Below, piece after piece: positions 9,151 through 17,972 of a stretch of 64,000 nucleotides of DNA. Positions within the stretch are counted from its first letter, which is position 1. Every line of letters starts with the position of its first letter. Where the stretch lies: contig NZ_NIPO01000001.1 in the NCBI RefSeq assembly GCF_002807015.1, positions 1,198,072 to 1,262,071 of the forward strand, read 5' to 3'. Made by a program: the position numbers and the translations under genes. A model generated the notes under the pieces. It saw nothing but the letters and a program-made list of their open reading frames with translations. It was not told the origin of the DNA and searched no databases. This stretch comes from Avrilella dinanensis (lineage in GTDB: Bacteria > Bacteroidota > Bacteroidia > Flavobacteriales > Flavobacteriaceae).

Positions 9151-9729
9151 TTATTTAGATGAGAGTCTCTTTCTTATTGTACTTACGAATTCTGGCGATA
9201 CACCAAGATAGGACGCTATGTAATATTGTGGTACGCGTATTGGAAGCGAAGGATATGTTTTAATAAATTCAAGATACCGTTCAGTGGCAGGTTTTGAAAT
9301 TGTTTTAACCAATCTGTTTTGTATGGCAGATAAGTTTCTTTGTACCAGTAAACGAAATATTCTTTCAAACTTTGGAATTTCTGCTAACAACCTCTCTTTA
9401 TTGTCCAAAGAAAACAGATACATTTCCGTATCCTCTAATGTCTCAATAAAAAAATTAGACGGTCTTTTTTCGTAAAATGAACCTACATCACTCACCCACC
9501 AATCTTCTACGGCAAAAGACAAGGTAGCTTCGCGTCCATTTTCGTTGATGTAATAAATACGGGCACAACCTTTTTGGATATAACCTTCAAACTGACAGAT
9601 TTCACCCTCGCGAAGCATCATTGTTTTTTTGGGTACAATCCTGAAATCCAGCATACTTGTAAACAACGATTGTTCTTCTTCCGTTAGAGTAATATATTTA
9701 GATACATTCTTTAGAATATTTGAATACAT
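9151..9729 (-). CDS. Crp/Fnr family transcriptional regulator, paralogue 1
   Basis: The protein is 192 residues long from the ATG at 9729. An upstream in-frame ATG at 9798 would overlap the antiporter and extend past the usual N-terminus, so I prefer the shorter form. It has a cyclic-nucleotide-binding-like barrel (TMMLREGEICQFEGYIQKGCARIYY) and a C-terminal winged helix (RVPQYYIASYLGVSPEFVSTIRKRL). It lacks the FNR-type N-terminal cysteine cluster, so the signal is unknown. It is one of six such regulators in this window and is transcribed with SDR, pirin and LLM genes. Confidence 0.88.
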   Translation of the reverse strand: MYSNILKNVSKYITLTEEEQSLFTSMLDFRIVPKKTMMLREGEICQFEGYIQKGCARIYYINENGREATLSFAVEDWWVSDVGSFYEKRPSNFFIETLEDTEMYLFSLDNKERLLAEIPKFERIFRLLVQRNLSAIQNRLVKTISKPATERYLEFIKTYPSLPIRVPQYYIASYLGVSPEFVSTIRKRLSSK

Positions 9730-9758
9730 AAGCTTTTCGGCTTTTAAAAAGTTGTTTT

Positions 9759-12062
9759 TTACACTTCCATAAAATTCTCCTGATGATTTTTTAAACACGC
9801 TTTTATTTTATGTGTATCACCTACAAGCCATATAATATCATTTGCTAATATCATTTCTGACGAGCCTGGGTTTAGTATACGACTTCCGTTTCTTTCAATA
9901 CCTACCACATGGCTATGCAAATCTTTTTGGATACCCGATTTTTTTATTGTTTTATTACAATACGGATTGGCTTCGGAAAGTTGAATCTTAGTAAGTTGAA
10001 TATCGTTGATGTCAATATCTTCTTCGTTCTCTCGTGTAATCTCTTTTTGATCAAAAACAAGTTTTAACTGAGAAATTTGTTCTTCCGTTCCCAAAACACC
10101 TACTTTATCATTGGGTAATATTCTTTGCTTTCCATTGGGTAGATGAACGGTTCTGTCATTTCTGCGTATATACACAATATTGATTCCGAATTTCTCTTTC
10201 CAATTAAGCTCGTACAAAGACATTCCAGCAAAGGAAATTGTATCACTGGCTTCTAATTCTGTGACATACGCATCCCATTCCTGAAAATGTTGGCTTGCTT
10301 CCTTATTTTTTTGCTGTAGTTCGATAGTTCCCTTGTTTCTGGCATATTCAAGCTGTTCCCTTTCGTTGAGATTCGATATAAACTGCTGTTCAATTCTCTG
10401 ATGAATTCTCTGAATTTTACCCGAGAAAAACCACAACAATGCCACAATTAAAGGAACTGCAATTATCAATGCATATCTGGTTGTTGTAATCTGGTCAATA
10501 AAAAAACCGATAAGGAAAATACCTACAAGAAATCGGATAGCATTTAAAAAAATACCCGTTAGGGAATAATTCAGATAGTACGAATTCAGGTTTTCGTTAC
10601 CTTCTTTTATCTTAATTTTTTTATTAAGGATTGCCCATAAAAAAGGAGATGCCAACAAGGTTGCAGAACTCACGAGGATAAGATTTCTCCAAAGTGGGCT
10701 TTCTATCTCTGTATTCAAAAGCGGAATGATTAAATATTTAAACAACAAGGTAATAGCTACGATAATAATGCTATTAATGACAAGAATTCTGTTGTATTCT
10801 TGCAACATTTTCTTCCATAGAGGATTGTCTTTGTTTTTCTGCGTTTCGGAAGTATAGGCATCCAAACGTGCTATCCATTTGTCAGGAAGAGTTTTTACAA
10901 TAATATTATATAGTGGTTCGGAAAGCTTTATGAAGTATGGTGTAGTGAAGGTGGTAATAGCCGAAACGCCTACGGCAATAGGAAACAGAAACTCCGAAAT
11001 AACACCAAGTGATAAACCCAGAGCCGCAACTATAAATGCAAATTCGCCAATCTGAGCCATACTGGAACCGATTTGTACCGCTTGTTTTAAGGGTTGTCCG
11101 GAAATCAAAGCTCCTAATCCGCTAAAAGAAAATTTCCCAACGATGGTGAGCAACGTGATGGCTAATATAGGACCTGCATAGGTATACATTGCCTGTGGAT
11201 CAATCATCATACCCACAGAAACAAAGAATATAGTACCAAAAAGTTGCTTGATAGGAAGCGTAAGATGTTCTATTTTCTCTGCCAATACCGTTTCTGCTAT
11301 TAAAGACCCCATAACAAAAGCACCTAACTCGGCAGAAAAACCAACCTGTGTAGCCAGCAACACCATACCAAAACAAAGACCTATTGACAGGATAAGAACC
11401 GTTTCTTCATCCATCCATTGTTTAGTCTTTTTAATAAATACGGGAAGCAGATAAATTCCTACCAAAAACCATAGCACCATAAAAAAGCCAAGCTTCAATA
11501 CGGTAAACAAAATTTCTAAGCCTTGAAAGTGTTGTGTTATGGCAACCGTAGAAAGTAATACCATTAAGAGGATAACAATAATATCTTCGACTACTAACAC
11601 ACCAAAAACCACTTTGGCAAACTGTTTGGATTTTAATCCCAGTTCATCAAATGCTTTTAGAATAATGGTTGTGGAGGAGCTTGCCAGCATTCCTGCAAGA
11701 AATAGGCTGTCCATTTGATTCCAGCCTAATAAATACCCTGTCAGATAGCCTCCTAAACCTACAAATATAATTTCTACAACTGCTGTAATAGATGCTGAAC
11801 CACCTACTTTTACCAGCTTTTTGAAACTAAATTCTAATCCCAAGCTGAACAAAAGCATAATAACACCAATCTCGGCAAAAGTCTCTATGTTTTCGTGATC
11901 AACGATTGTAGGCAGGTAATGAAAATGTGGACCGACCAAAAAACCGGCAATAATATACCCCAGCACCAAGGGTTGCTTAATTCGTTTAAAAAGAATAGTA
12001 ACCAATGCTCCTACCAGGAGTATCAGTGCCATGTCTTGTATCAATTCGGGCAAATGAGCCAT
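9759..12062 (-). CDS. CPA2 cation:proton antiporter (KefB/YbaL-like) with C-terminal RCK_C domains
   Basis: The 767-residue membrane protein has about 12-14 transmembrane segments in residues 1-560, beginning with the Na_H_Exchanger signature (LGYIIAGFLVGPHFHYLP; LLFSLGLEFSFKKL). A cytoplasmic tail follows with two TrkA_C-like segments (about 620-690 and 700-760). Kef systems release K+ in exchange for H+ and acidify the cytoplasm, protecting cells from electrophiles. That role fits the neighbouring genes but is an inference, because the glutathione-sensing KTN domain is absent. It lies 62 bases downstream of a small conserved gene. Confidence 0.88.
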   Translation of the reverse strand: MAHLPELIQDMALILLVGALVTILFKRIKQPLVLGYIIAGFLVGPHFHYLPTIVDHENIETFAEIGVIMLLFSLGLEFSFKKLVKVGGSASITAVVEIIFVGLGGYLTGYLLGWNQMDSLFLAGMLASSSTTIILKAFDELGLKSKQFAKVVFGVLVVEDIIVILLMVLLSTVAITQHFQGLEILFTVLKLGFFMVLWFLVGIYLLPVFIKKTKQWMDEETVLILSIGLCFGMVLLATQVGFSAELGAFVMGSLIAETVLAEKIEHLTLPIKQLFGTIFFVSVGMMIDPQAMYTYAGPILAITLLTIVGKFSFSGLGALISGQPLKQAVQIGSSMAQIGEFAFIVAALGLSLGVISEFLFPIAVGVSAITTFTTPYFIKLSEPLYNIIVKTLPDKWIARLDAYTSETQKNKDNPLWKKMLQEYNRILVINSIIIVAITLLFKYLIIPLLNTEIESPLWRNLILVSSATLLASPFLWAILNKKIKIKEGNENLNSYYLNYSLTGIFLNAIRFLVGIFLIGFFIDQITTTRYALIIAVPLIVALLWFFSGKIQRIHQRIEQQFISNLNEREQLEYARNKGTIELQQKNKEASQHFQEWDAYVTELEASDTISFAGMSLYELNWKEKFGINIVYIRRNDRTVHLPNGKQRILPNDKVGVLGTEEQISQLKLVFDQKEITRENEEDIDINDIQLTKIQLSEANPYCNKTIKKSGIQKDLHSHVVGIERNGSRILNPGSSEMILANDIIWLVGDTHKIKACLKNHQENFMEV

Positions 12063-12124
12063 ATATAATTTTTTATGTTCTACAATGGAAGTTTTATCGC
12101 TTACTTTTAAGAAAAGTATGTGTT

Positions 12125-12436
12125 TTACACATTCAATTCAGGGAAAAGCTGATATACTTCGTTTTTCAATAATCCGCTACCACCACCGTAATGTTCGATG
12201 ATTTTTATTGGTTTTCCTGTGTTTCTGATGTATTCTTTTATGCTACTTTCAAATGTTTGATCTAAACCTGCACTTAACAAAAGAATATCCAGATCGTGTT
12301 TGTTTATATATTCGTAAACGAATGCTTCATTTTTTAATGTTTCTGCTATCCATCCTTCATCATTTTCGATAACTCTTTTTAGCGTTTGCAGAATGTCTTC
12401 ATTTTTACCAATAACCAAGAAACGTAATTCCTTCAT
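12125..12436 (-). CDS. Small conserved protein, receiver-like
   Basis: The 103-residue protein begins MKELRFLVIGKNEDILQTLKRVIEND and continues with DLDILLLSAGLDQ. The beta-alpha pattern and the position of an acidic residue near DIL suggest a reduced response-regulator receiver fold, but no clear phosphoacceptor set is present. I do not recognise a named family. It overlaps neither neighbour: its start lies 2 bases from the OsmC stop, so translation is probably coupled with OsmC and then the antiporter. Confidence 0.6.
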   Translation of the reverse strand: MKELRFLVIGKNEDILQTLKRVIENDEGWIAETLKNEAFVYEYINKHDLDILLLSAGLDQTFESSIKEYIRNTGKPIKIIEHYGGGSGLLKNEVYQLFPELNV

Positions 12437-12438
12437 CT

Positions 12439-12849
12439 TTATAATTCGGTTGAGATTTTAATTTCTCCTTTGAGCATTTTCGATATAGGACAGTTTTCGG
12501 CAACCCTTAATAACCTTTGCTGTATTCCCTGATCTGGTTGATCTTGAAATACAATCTTTCGTTCTATGTGGGTAGTTGTTTCTTGATTTTCTATTCTTAA
12601 GAACATATTCGCCTCAACTTTTATTTCTGAAATCGATAATCCTTTATGGTCAATATACATGCGGAGTGTTGCCAGTGTACATCCTACCAAAGAAGACAGT
12701 AATAGTGTATAAGGATCGGGGCCTATATCTTTACCTCCTAATTTTTCGGGTTCATCAGTAATCAAAACTCCATTTCTCCAATGAATAGCTGTTTTGTATT
12801 TTTGAGATCCTATAATTCCTTTTACCGGTTTTTCTAATATATACTTCAT
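12439..12849 (-). CDS. OsmC family protein, copy 1
   Basis: The 136-residue protein carries the two OsmC/Ohr redox cysteines, in LLLSSLVGCTLATLRMYID and VAENCPISKMLKGEI. OsmC proteins are thiol peroxidases that reduce organic hydroperoxides and some halogenated oxidants. It sits in a compact run GNAT-OsmC-hypothetical-antiporter with gaps of 2-15 bases. A second, different OsmC lies at 17468-17884. Confidence 0.9.
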   Translation of the reverse strand: MKYILEKPVKGIIGSQKYKTAIHWRNGVLITDEPEKLGGKDIGPDPYTLLLSSLVGCTLATLRMYIDHKGLSISEIKVEANMFLRIENQETTTHIERKIVFQDQPDQGIQQRLLRVAENCPISKMLKGEIKISTEL

Positions 12850-12863
12850 ACATTACCCAGTAT

Positions 12864-13166
12864 TTATATCGTTTTCTTTAACCACACATCTGCATATACT
12901 TCCGGATTACGTTTGAACTGTGCAAGAACGTACGGACAAAGAGGTATAATTCTCAGGTTATTCTCTCGTGCATAACTTACCAATTGATTAAGTAATAGTT
13001 TTGCAAAACCTCTTCCTTCATACTCATCATCTACTTCCGTATGATATACCCTAAGCTTTTCATCTGCAACGGAAATATCCATTTTACCTGCTTTTTTGTC
13101 ATCTGAAAACAGCTGAACTTCGCCATAAATACTGTCTTCTTTAAAAACTACTTTTGTATTTTCCAT
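12864..13166 (-). CDS. YjdJ-like GCN5-related N-acetyltransferase
   Basis: The 100-residue protein matches the short Acetyltransf_CG family: YHTEVDDEYEGRGFAKLLLNQLVSYARENNLRIIPLCPYV, with the acetyl-CoA loop GRGFAKLL. In E. coli yjdJ lies next to yjdI. The same partner (Fer4_19 protein) lies 14 bases upstream here, which supports both calls. The substrate is unknown. Confidence 0.85.
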   Translation of the reverse strand: MENTKVVFKEDSIYGEVQLFSDDKKAGKMDISVADEKLRVYHTEVDDEYEGRGFAKLLLNQLVSYARENNLRIIPLCPYVLAQFKRNPEVYADVWLKKTI

Positions 13167-13180
13167 AATATCTAAAATTA

Positions 13181-13393
13181 TTAAGTTCTATTTTTAATAC
13201 TTAGTGCTCCGGACGGGCATTTCGCTACCTGATCAATAAGCTCTTGTGTAGTAGCGTTCTCAGCTTTTATCCACGGACGTTCTTTCGGATTATATACTTT
13301 TGATAAAGTTTTTACACAAACTCCTGCGTGAATACATAATTTAGGTTGCCAAAGAATGGCAATTTCTCCTTTTGGGTATTCATGTTTTTCCAT
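13181..13393 (-). CDS. YjdI-like (4Fe-4S) mono-cluster protein
   Basis: The 70-residue protein has KLCIHAGVCVKTLSKVYN and VAKCPSGALSI. Cysteines in C-x5-C plus CPSG form the divergent ferredoxin motif of the YjdI/Fer4_19 family. It is upstream of the YjdJ-like acetyltransferase, a conserved pairing. Its redox partner is not visible. Confidence 0.87.
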   Translation of the reverse strand: MEKHEYPKGEIAILWQPKLCIHAGVCVKTLSKVYNPKERPWIKAENATTQELIDQVAKCPSGALSIKNRT

Positions 13394-13472
13394 AGTTGTT
13401 AGTTTTTAAGATTGATTAGTTATTTTGTTTATACAGTTAATGATGTTAATGATTGCTTAGTCAAATGATAAA

Positions 13473-14663
13473 TCATGGCGAATATGGGTATATCAATGAA
13501 CCTGATGCATATATAGGAGGATCGACAACCACTTGGACACGGCTGTCCTTAAAGGTTTCGATGTCATGATTGTTGATATTTTGAAATTGCACCTGCACCA
13601 CACGTGGTTCAACCCATTCTCCACCTTCTCCAAAACGTATGTTACCAATGACTGTTTCAAAAGCATGATCCCGACAATATGCAGAAAGAACCACATCTTC
13701 CAGACTTTCAGTTGCTATAATAGCCTGTTCAAGCACTTGCATTTGTGCATATGCCAAAGGGACCATATAGTAACCAAGCTGATCTACATTTTCTTCAACT
13801 GCCCTTGCCTGATATTTGGCTAACATATCAGCAACACCCAAAAAATTCATCTTTGGCACCGGTACCCAATATTCGTAATTGACAAAGCCATTTAGAAGTG
13901 GCCCCAACTCTTTCTTTACAGAAGCACTCTGTGGTCCAATCATAGCACCACCAACCATCTTTGGACGGTAATCACTCTTATGAATCGCACGAACCAGTCC
14001 GATCGAATCGTTCAAATAGGAACAAATGAAAAACAAATCGGCATTTATTACTTTTACCTGATCGATTAGTGGTGTAAAATCTTCTGTTGAAAGTGGATAG
14101 GTTCTTTCATAAACAACCTGAAAGCCATATTTCTCTGCATTTTCTCTGGCTCCAATAACCGGATTTTTTGAAAATTCAGCATCGGCAGATAGTATAGCAA
14201 CGGTTAATGGTTTAGGAGTTTGGGAAGTTGCAAGTGCAAAAAAACCTTCGGTAAGTGTTGAATTGGGCTTAGGACCTGTAGGAATCATTGCAAAATAATC
14301 TGGATACTTCAGATTCAAGTTAACGCCTAACCCCATCAGTCCTACTAAGAATCTTTTACGTTCCATGATTACAGACATCGAGGCTGCAATGGTATTTGTT
14401 CCATATCCACCAATAACCAAGTCTACTTTCTCCTTGTCTAAAAGACTTGTGTAAATATCAGATACTTGTGACGGATCTCCATTATCGTCATAACAAACAA
14501 GCTCTACTCTACGACCAAGAAGCCCGCCTTTGCTGTTAATATCTTCCTCCCAAATGCGATGTGCAAGCCTGACTGCTTTAGTATTCTCAGCCACTGGACC
14601 TGAAAGTGAAAGGCTATAACCAATACGGATCGGGTTATTTATTTTTTCATTTGAATGTGTCAT
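13473..14663 (-). CDS. Cytosolic ABC-type substrate-binding protein (Peripla_BP_6)
   Basis: The 396-residue protein matches branched-chain amino acid/amide-binding proteins: PIRIGYSLSLSGPVAE at the N-terminus, INSKGGLLGRRVELVCYDDNGDP, and DLVIGGYGTNTIAASMSV. It begins MTHSNEKINNPIRIGY with no signal peptide or lipobox, and no permease or ATPase gene is nearby. It therefore more resembles the cytosolic ligand sensor AmiC than a transporter subunit. It lies 29 bases after the MoaF-like gene. The ligand is unknown; AmiC-like sensing is an inference. Confidence 0.82.
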   Translation of the reverse strand: MTHSNEKINNPIRIGYSLSLSGPVAENTKAVRLAHRIWEEDINSKGGLLGRRVELVCYDDNGDPSQVSDIYTSLLDKEKVDLVIGGYGTNTIAASMSVIMERKRFLVGLMGLGVNLNLKYPDYFAMIPTGPKPNSTLTEGFFALATSQTPKPLTVAILSADAEFSKNPVIGARENAEKYGFQVVYERTYPLSTEDFTPLIDQVKVINADLFFICSYLNDSIGLVRAIHKSDYRPKMVGGAMIGPQSASVKKELGPLLNGFVNYEYWVPVPKMNFLGVADMLAKYQARAVEENVDQLGYYMVPLAYAQMQVLEQAIIATESLEDVVLSAYCRDHAFETVIGNIRFGEGGEWVEPRVVQVQFQNINNHDIETFKDSRVQVVVDPPIYASGSLIYPYSP

Positions 14664-14692
14664 AATGCCAGAATTTTATTATTAGATTTCTC

Positions 14693-15013
14693 TTAATCTC
14701 CTGAAAGGCGTATGCTGCCTTTCATCGTGTAAAAACTACCATCAGGCAACGTTGCATTGCTGTAAATAATTCCGTTCTTATGGTCTTCGACATGGGTTAC
14801 CGTTGCTCCAGATTTTTCTTTCCATGCTATCATATATACTTGTGAACGCACTTCAGCAATAGTAGTTTCTACCCTTTCCGAGTAACCACTTTCCGTTAGC
14901 GAACCGCCGTCTATGACGGTAAAAACCATGGATTCATCCGTTTCAAAGAAAAGCTCTGTTTTCAAAATCCCTACATCCATGATATATCTGTTACCTGTTA
15001 ATTTGTTTTTCAT
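14693..15013 (-). CDS. MoaF-related domain protein
   Basis: The 106-residue protein consists of beta strands with ending FYTMKGSIRLSGD and central VYMIAWKEKSGATVTHVEDHKNGIIYSN. This resembles the MoaF/MoaF-like lipocalin-type barrel found beside monoamine and small-molecule catabolic genes. The call rests on this pattern alone. It lies 11 bases after a SnoaL-like gene and 29 before the solute-binding protein. Confidence 0.65.
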   Translation of the reverse strand: MKNKLTGNRYIMDVGILKTELFFETDESMVFTVIDGGSLTESGYSERVETTIAEVRSQVYMIAWKEKSGATVTHVEDHKNGIIYSNATLPDGSFYTMKGSIRLSGD

Positions 15014-15024
15014 GTTTTAATAAT

Positions 15025-15393
15025 TTAAAAAGAAGTCATTGAGTTCCCATTACCAGATTTTGAAGCAGGGGTTTCTTCCTGCACAACATCCCAGTGTTCT
15101 GCTATTTTCCCATCTTCCAACCGGAAGATATCTACTACTATAACTGGCACTGGACCCCACCCATGTACAAGGCTGTGTGTAATCACAATATCATTTTCCT
15201 CCACGATGATACCTGGTTTCCACCTAAAGCTGGCATCTAAAACCGGCAATAACTGTCTCAGCCCTTCGTGACCATTTATCATGGATGGATTGTGTTGTTG
15301 GTAAGATTCATGCCAATAACGTTCTATTGCAGTACTGTCTTTTTCGTGAAACAATTCATTCATTGCTTTTAGTACGATTTCTTTGTTTTTCAT
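15025..15393 (-). CDS. SnoaL-like / NTF2-like protein
   Basis: The 122-residue alpha+beta barrel protein has the SnoaL pattern: FHEKDSTAIERYWHESYQQHNPSMINGHEGLRQLLP, then VVDIFRLEDGKIAEHWDVVQ. The HEGL and EHWDV motifs are typical of the lactone- or polyketide-cyclase-like 'predicted SnoaL-like aldol condensation-catalyzing' group. It heads a run SnoaL-MoaF-like-solute-binding protein. Upstream there are 195 gene-free bases containing a 14-base palindrome (15548-15561). Confidence 0.82.
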   Translation of the reverse strand: MKNKEIVLKAMNELFHEKDSTAIERYWHESYQQHNPSMINGHEGLRQLLPVLDASFRWKPGIIVEENDIVITHSLVHGWGPVPVIVVDIFRLEDGKIAEHWDVVQEETPASKSGNGNSMTSF

Positions 15394-15547
15394 TTTTTAT
15401 ATTTTAATGAGTTTAATCTAAGCCATCAAGCTATTTTCAAAGTCTGAAACTTCTATTCTTGTCAGTTTTATTGTTCGTCATTTTGACATGAGTGCTACTC
15501 TTAAATGATTTTCACTTTCTGATTACTTCTGATAAATTTGAAAGCAA

Positions 15548-15561
15548 TACATATGCATGTA
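15548..15561. promoter_or_regulatory. 14-base palindrome TACATATGCATGTA
   Basis: TACAT-ATGC-ATGTA has the same 5-4-5 geometry as the Crp/Fnr-type operators in this window, but no TAnnTTTG element lies at the distance seen for the others. It sits in the 195-base gap between the SDR stop (15588) and the SnoaL-like start (15393). It may be an operator for the SnoaL unit or a chance match. Confidence 0.3.
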
Positions 15562-15587
15562 TTTGTCGAAGATGTTCAATTGAGACT

Positions 15588-16463
15588 TTATTCTTGTATA
15601 TTGTCGAGTTCCAAAAGCTTCGTCTTGAATTGATCTAATTCCGAATCTGTTTTTTCTTTAACCATTTGAAGAAGTTCTTCTGCATCCTTTCCGACTGTTA
15701 CACGTATAGGGGCGGGGATTTGCTTCGAAATTTCTATTATCTTGGCCGCTGCCAGATCTCCATTTAAGCCAGTGGCTTGCATTGCATTAAGTGAAGAACT
15801 AAATTTTTCAAAATACTTACCATAGAGTTGTTTTTGCTCTTCCGTCATTGCATCCGATACCTCTTTCAACTGTGTGGCTGTCTTAGCTGGACCACCAGTA
15901 CGCATATTTCCTGGTTGAACCATTATAAAATCAATTCCTTGTGGTTTTAATTCTATTCTATATACATCAGCAAAAGATTCCATAGTGGCTTTTGATGCAC
16001 TTGAAGGACCACTGAATGGCAGAGAAAAAGGCCCAGTCAAAGAACCTATCTGTAGAATGCGACCCTTTGCCTTCCTTAGTAATGGTAGAAAGGCATTGAT
16101 TGTAGAAATGCTACCGAATACATTTACTTCGAATTCTTTTCTAATAGCATCTAATTCCAATACTTCCATAGGTCCCGGAGTAAGTACTCCAGCATTGTTG
16201 ATTAAAATATCTAAACCGTAATTCCCTAATGTTGAAGCAACGATTTTACTCCAATTCCTGACATCTGTTTCATTGGTGATATCAGTCACAGTAAATGTGA
16301 TGTCAAAATCAGAAAGCTCATGCTTTTGCGCCTCGATTTCGAGTGGAGAGAATGCTGTACCAAAAACTTTGTAACCTTGCTTTGCGAATCCGATCGCCAG
16401 CTCAAGTCCAAGCCCACTGCCTGCGCCAGTAATGGCTACTGTTTTAGTTTTTTTCCGTTCCAT
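15588..16463 (-). CDS. SDR family protein with serine in place of the catalytic tyrosine
   Basis: The protein is 291 residues from the ATG at 16463 (MERKKTKTVAITGAGSGLG); the longer frame back to 16547 adds residues unlike SDRs. It has the TGAGSGLG cofactor motif, NNAG and the ILQIGS catalytic serine region. Where SDRs carry Y-x-x-x-K, this protein reads GPSSASKAT, so the general base tyrosine is replaced by serine (TCA codon). It is the last gene of the probable operon starting at 21771. Either it is catalytically altered or it has a binding role. Confidence 0.85.
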   Translation of the reverse strand: MERKKTKTVAITGAGSGLGLELAIGFAKQGYKVFGTAFSPLEIEAQKHELSDFDITFTVTDITNETDVRNWSKIVASTLGNYGLDILINNAGVLTPGPMEVLELDAIRKEFEVNVFGSISTINAFLPLLRKAKGRILQIGSLTGPFSLPFSGPSSASKATMESFADVYRIELKPQGIDFIMVQPGNMRTGGPAKTATQLKEVSDAMTEEQKQLYGKYFEKFSSSLNAMQATGLNGDLAAAKIIEISKQIPAPIRVTVGKDAEELLQMVKEKTDSELDQFKTKLLELDNIQE

Positions 16464-16564
16464 ATATATAGATTTATTGTTATTTGTCGTATGCTTGTTT
16501 TTCGAGATATAAAGAACCTTTGTGTTCGCTTGTGTTTTTAAAGACAAGGCTATTCACTATTAAT

Positions 16565-17458
16565 CTACTTTTGCAGGAAAGTGAGCAGCTCTGTATTGAA
16601 TTTTTCCAATTCTTCGAAAAACAAACCATGACCACTGTTCTCAAATTTTACGATATAAGAATTTTTAATTCCTTTATGCATTTGTTCTGCCAATGCAAAT
16701 TCACAAATAATATCTTTTGTTCCGTGGAAGATGGCAGTTGGGATATTTATTTTTGAAAGTTCACTTCTTAAATCTGTATCTCGCAAAGCAATCAAACTCT
16801 GTGTGGTGGCATAAGGGGAAGCTTCTATATTAATACCTCCCAGCCAGTTGGCAATGCCTGTAGGTAAAGCCGTTTCACTCGCACCGAATATTTTGCCAAA
16901 ATTTTCTAGAAGCTGAGGTCTGTTAATCTTGCTCAATGCGATCAGATCATTTACAGCTTCTTTGGTAAAGCCAAAATTATAATCATTTCGTTTGGTCCAA
17001 ACCGGTGCTGCTGCACCAAATAATGCAAGCTTATTTACTCTGCTACTATTGTATTTTGCCACATAATGAATAGATATAGCGCCTCCCATAGAGAATCCGC
17101 CTAATGTAGCATCTTTAATATCCAATTGATCCAACACGGCTTTTATATCCTGAGCATATACATCATAATTATATGCACCAAAAGGCTTGTCTGATTTCCC
17201 AAATCCACGTAATGTAATTCCTATCACCCTGTAGCCTTTATCAACCAAAAAATGATACTGATATTCATACATTGCATCGCTTAACGGCCAACCGTGAATT
17301 AAAACCACTGGTTTTCCCTCACCCAAATCTGTGACGTGCAGTTTGACATTTTTTTCTACCGTAATGTATTCTTCTCTTCCAAGAGAGGCCACATTACTTT
17401 GAGCAACAATAGTAGCCGAAACAAAAAGCATTGTTAAAATTGTAAATATATTTTTCAT
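16565..17458 (-). CDS. Exported alpha/beta hydrolase (chloroperoxidase/esterase-like)
   Basis: The 297-residue protein has a signal peptide (1-19, IVA/QS). The hydrolase core includes VVLIHGWPLSDAMYEYQ (oxyanion HGWPL), TLGGFSMGGAISIHY (nucleophile Ser in G-F-S-M-G) and the C-terminal ENSGHGLFFEE histidine. The HGWP...GFSMGG pattern is that of non-haem chloroperoxidase/perhydrolase-like esterases. It lies 9 bases downstream of the OsmC gene. Confidence 0.88.
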   Translation of the reverse strand: MKNIFTILTMLFVSATIVAQSNVASLGREEYITVEKNVKLHVTDLGEGKPVVLIHGWPLSDAMYEYQYHFLVDKGYRVIGITLRGFGKSDKPFGAYNYDVYAQDIKAVLDQLDIKDATLGGFSMGGAISIHYVAKYNSSRVNKLALFGAAAPVWTKRNDYNFGFTKEAVNDLIALSKINRPQLLENFGKIFGASETALPTGIANWLGGINIEASPYATTQSLIALRDTDLRSELSKINIPTAIFHGTKDIICEFALAEQMHKGIKNSYIVKFENSGHGLFFEELEKFNTELLTFLQK

Positions 17459-17467
17459 TTTAGAGAA

Positions 17468-17884
17468 TTAAATTAAAGTTGCTTTTAAGGTAATTTCTAA
17501 TTTGTAAGCATTACTTACAGGACAGGTTTCTTCGGCAGATTTGGCTATTTTTTGAAACTCTTCTTCCGTAATTCCGTCAATTTTGGCAGTCAATACCAAA
17601 TCGGATTTTGTGATAACACCATTATCTAATGTGATGGTTGATGTAGTGGTCAGTTCCTCGGGATTGTAGCCTGCAGCTGTGAGGTCTGCACTCAGCTTCA
17701 TGGTAAAACAGCCCGCATGTGCTGCTGCCATAAGCTCTTCTGGATTAGTGCCTGTTCCGTTTTCAAAACGGGATACAAAAGTATAAGGGGTTTGTTTTAA
17801 AACTCCGCTTTGTGAAGTCAGGTGCCCTTTACCTTCTTTAATCGTACCGTTCCATACGGCTGTTGCTTGTTTCTTTAAATTCAT
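17468..17884 (-). CDS. OsmC family peroxiredoxin, copy 2
   Basis: The 138-residue OsmC-type protein reads [40 protein letters not shown] and [16 protein letters not shown], so both redox cysteines are present. It is closest to the osmotically inducible OsmC subgroup that reduces organic hydroperoxides. It is transcribed between an amidohydrolase and an alpha/beta hydrolase. Confidence 0.92.
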   Translation of the reverse strand: MNLKKQATAVWNGTIKEGKGHLTSQSGVLKQTPYTFVSRFENGTGTNPEELMAAAHAGCFTMKLSADLTAAGYNPEELTTTSTITLDNGVITKSDLVLTAKIDGITEEEFQKIAKSAEETCPVSNAYKLEITLKATLI

Positions 17885-17972
17885 AATTACTTGATTTTTA
17901 AATTAAACTTGATTATTCTAAATAAGGTTGATATAATGGATGAGTGAAAAAATTATTGTCGCAAAATGTGAT

